Assembly (NCBI GenBank): GCA_002104945.1
Contig: MCFH01000033.1
Span: 248,001-312,000 of the forward strand
From: Piromyces finnis
Taxonomy: Eukaryota; Neocallimastigomycota; Neocallimastigomycetes; Neocallimastigales; Neocallimastigaceae
Reading direction: 5' to 3'
Length of the DNA: 64,000 bases
Translations under genes and position numbers: made by a program
Shown here: positions 62,823-64,000 of the stretch, in pieces
Layout of the letters: the number at the start of each line of letters is the position of its first letter
Position numbering within the stretch: position 1 is the first letter of the stretch
The notes under the pieces: model-generated
The model's database searches: none
Seen by the model: only the letters and a program-made list of their open reading frames with translations
What the model was told of the DNA's origin: nothing

Positions 62823-63998
62823 TTATGAATTACGAGGGGTTTGTAGTTGGATTTGGGAGGATTGTACAATTTGGGAATGACTACCCGCTGAATAATTACA
62901 TGTGGATATTGGTGTATTTTTGGATGTATTACTTTCCATTCCTGCATTGTAATGACAATTGACAACCTTTGATATAAGGGATGGGGTTGATCCATTTTTA
63001 GTTATATTGTTATTTGATTTGCTACAAGTACGGGAAGAAAGCGTGGTACTTCTAATATTACTTAATTCTGAATCATCTTCTTCTAATTTCCATAAAAATC
63101 TTATATCAAATAACAATATAAAGTTTGAAATCGAAATTAAAGTGTATAATAACCAATGAGTAATAAAGTAGATGTTGAAACTATTAATGTTTAAACTATT
63201 GATTATATCTAGTAATAATAATAAAAACATATAGACAACAATGGAAGATTGTATTGCTCTTATATCTTTAATTACTCTTGCCATATGCCATTCTAAAAAG
63301 GCATAGAAAGAAAGAGTTACAAACATGGCCACTTCTTCTAATATTAATACAATAGTAATAAGAGATTTATCACCACTACAAACTCTAAAGTTTTTTCCAT
63401 GTTCTACTTTAAAATTAACTGCTTTAATTGGTGCTGTAAATGATAATCCACATAATATAATATTTAATGCAACCATTGCGAGTAAAAATACATATCTTTT
63501 AGAATCAAGCCATATGGATAATCGGGTTTTTATTGGTGAAATTATAACTAATCGATAGAGTAAAGGGGTGTAGGTGAAAACTAAACCGAATACTCTAAAT
63601 ATATATTTGGTGCGACATTTGAAATCCGAGATAGTACCATATTCCAAAAAACTCATACTCATATATAAAATAGATCCGAAAATAATTAAAAACCAGAAAT
63701 CTTTTGGTAAAAAGGCAAATTTTGGTTTGAAATCTTTTTTAAAAATTAAAGTATATGATAGTATCATAATTATGATGAACAAAATGGTGAGTATTAATGA
63801 AACAAAACCAAAGGATGATTCTTTTGGGTTAATTGAGATAGAATAATAGGCAATTAAATCATTGACATTATTTAATGCTTCAGCTGCTGTAAGATTACCA
63901 TTTAAAAATTGAAGAACATTTCTTCTAAAACCATACGAAAATTCGTCATAATCATCTGTTTCAAAACTAGGTCTTGCAATTGGTTGAAATTGTTTCTC
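62823..63998 (-). CDS. Class C (GABA-B-like) GPCR with solute-binding ectodomain, 3' part
   Basis: The frame is open from the window edge (first full codon 63998-63996) to TAA at 62825-62823, so the N-terminus lies outside. About 391 codons are visible, without introns. The first 60 residues (PIARPSFETDDYDEF, YGFRRNVLQFLNG, TAAEALNNVNDLI) look like the end of a bacterial-type ABC solute-binding protein. A seven-segment region follows (FGFVSLILTILFIIIMILSY, FWFLIIFGSILYMSMSFLEYG, FRVFGLVFTYTPLLYRLVII, YVFLLAMVALNIILCGLSFTA, LITIVLILEEVAMFVTLSFY, SIVVYMFLLLLLDII, YFITHWLLYTLISISNFILL). The TM3 block with its preceding Cys (CRTKYIFRVFGL) is typical of class C receptors. A Ser/Asn-rich cytoplasmic tail ends the protein. 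Presumed role: plasma-membrane sensing of sugars, peptides or similar ligands through G proteins. Confidence 0.88.
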   Translation of the reverse strand, partial: EKQFQPIARPSFETDDYDEFSYGFRRNVLQFLNGNLTAAEALNNVNDLIAYYSISINPKESSFGFVSLILTILFIIIMILSYTLIFKKDFKPKFAFLPKDFWFLIIFGSILYMSMSFLEYGTISDFKCRTKYIFRVFGLVFTYTPLLYRLVIISPIKTRLSIWLDSKRYVFLLAMVALNIILCGLSFTAPIKAVNFKVEHGKNFRVCSGDKSLITIVLILEEVAMFVTLSFYAFLEWHMARVIKDIRAIQSSIVVYMFLLLLLDIINSLNINSFNIYFITHWLLYTLISISNFILLFDIRFLWKLEEDDSELSNIRSTTLSSRTCSKSNNNITKNGSTPSLISKVVNCHYNAGMESNTSKNTPISTCNYSAGSHSQIVQSSQIQLQTPRNS

Positions 63999-64000
63999 TG

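Noticed and set aside
1..64000. Transposons, CRISPR arrays, rRNA or organellar DNA
   Set aside because: No transposase or reverse-transcriptase frames, terminal repeats, regular spacer arrays or rRNA-like G/C-rich conserved blocks were seen; spliceosomal introns throughout show nuclear DNA.

Overview
The window is nuclear DNA of an anaerobic gut fungus (Neocallimastigomycota). The evidence is extreme A+T richness with long poly(dA:dT) tracts, short GT-AG introns in compact genes, and a secreted carbohydrate-binding protein ending in two fungal (CBM10-type) dockerin modules, the hallmark of the fungal cellulosome. A class C receptor fused to a solute-binding-protein ectodomain and two flagellar genes fit a gut-dwelling, zoospore-forming fungus. 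Genus cannot be decided from this sequence.

Layout. 0.3-2.2 kb: proteasome ubiquitin receptor RPN13 (-, 7 exons). 4.3-6.1 kb: BFR1 (+, 3 exons). 8.6-10.8 kb: ribosome-associated Hsp70 of SSB type (+, 3 exons). 12.2-12.8 kb: 153-aa orphan (+). 13.4-17.7 kb: a 16-exon CatSper auxiliary-subunit homologue (-). 19.1-25.0 kb: two paralogous secreted M35 metallopeptidases (+). 27.0-29.0 kb: FHA-RING ubiquitin ligase DMA1 (+), tail to tail with a 16-exon ARMC2 orthologue at 29.6-34.2 kb (-). 38.0-39.7 kb: PHO84 phosphate transporter (+). 42.8-43.4 kb: dithiol glutaredoxin (+), with a decayed-looking copy of its 5' end 1.9 kb upstream. 45.0-46.6 kb: derlin (+). 52.2-54.2 kb: large basic/acidic protein with a weak Zds-like motif (+), between two gene-poor stretches of over 5 kb. 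60.1-62.0 kb: double-dockerin beta-helix protein (+). 62.8-64.0 kb: C-terminal part of a class C GPCR (-), cut by the window edge.

Exon structures were built by hand. For every multi-exon gene the phases close exactly (total coding length divisible by three with an open frame); conserved-family residues guided several splice choices. Themes: zoospore flagellum (CatSper subunit, ARMC2), protein quality control and ubiquitin (RPN13, SSB, derlin, DMA1), secreted proteolysis and plant-wall binding (M35 pair, dockerin protein), and nutrient sensing or uptake (PHO84, class C GPCR). I see no transposon, tRNA, rRNA or CRISPR array. The most interesting items are the CatSper subunit, ARMC2 on the same 20-kb stretch, the dockerin-bearing beta-helix protein of bacterial type, and the M35 pair with a duplicated C-terminal tail.
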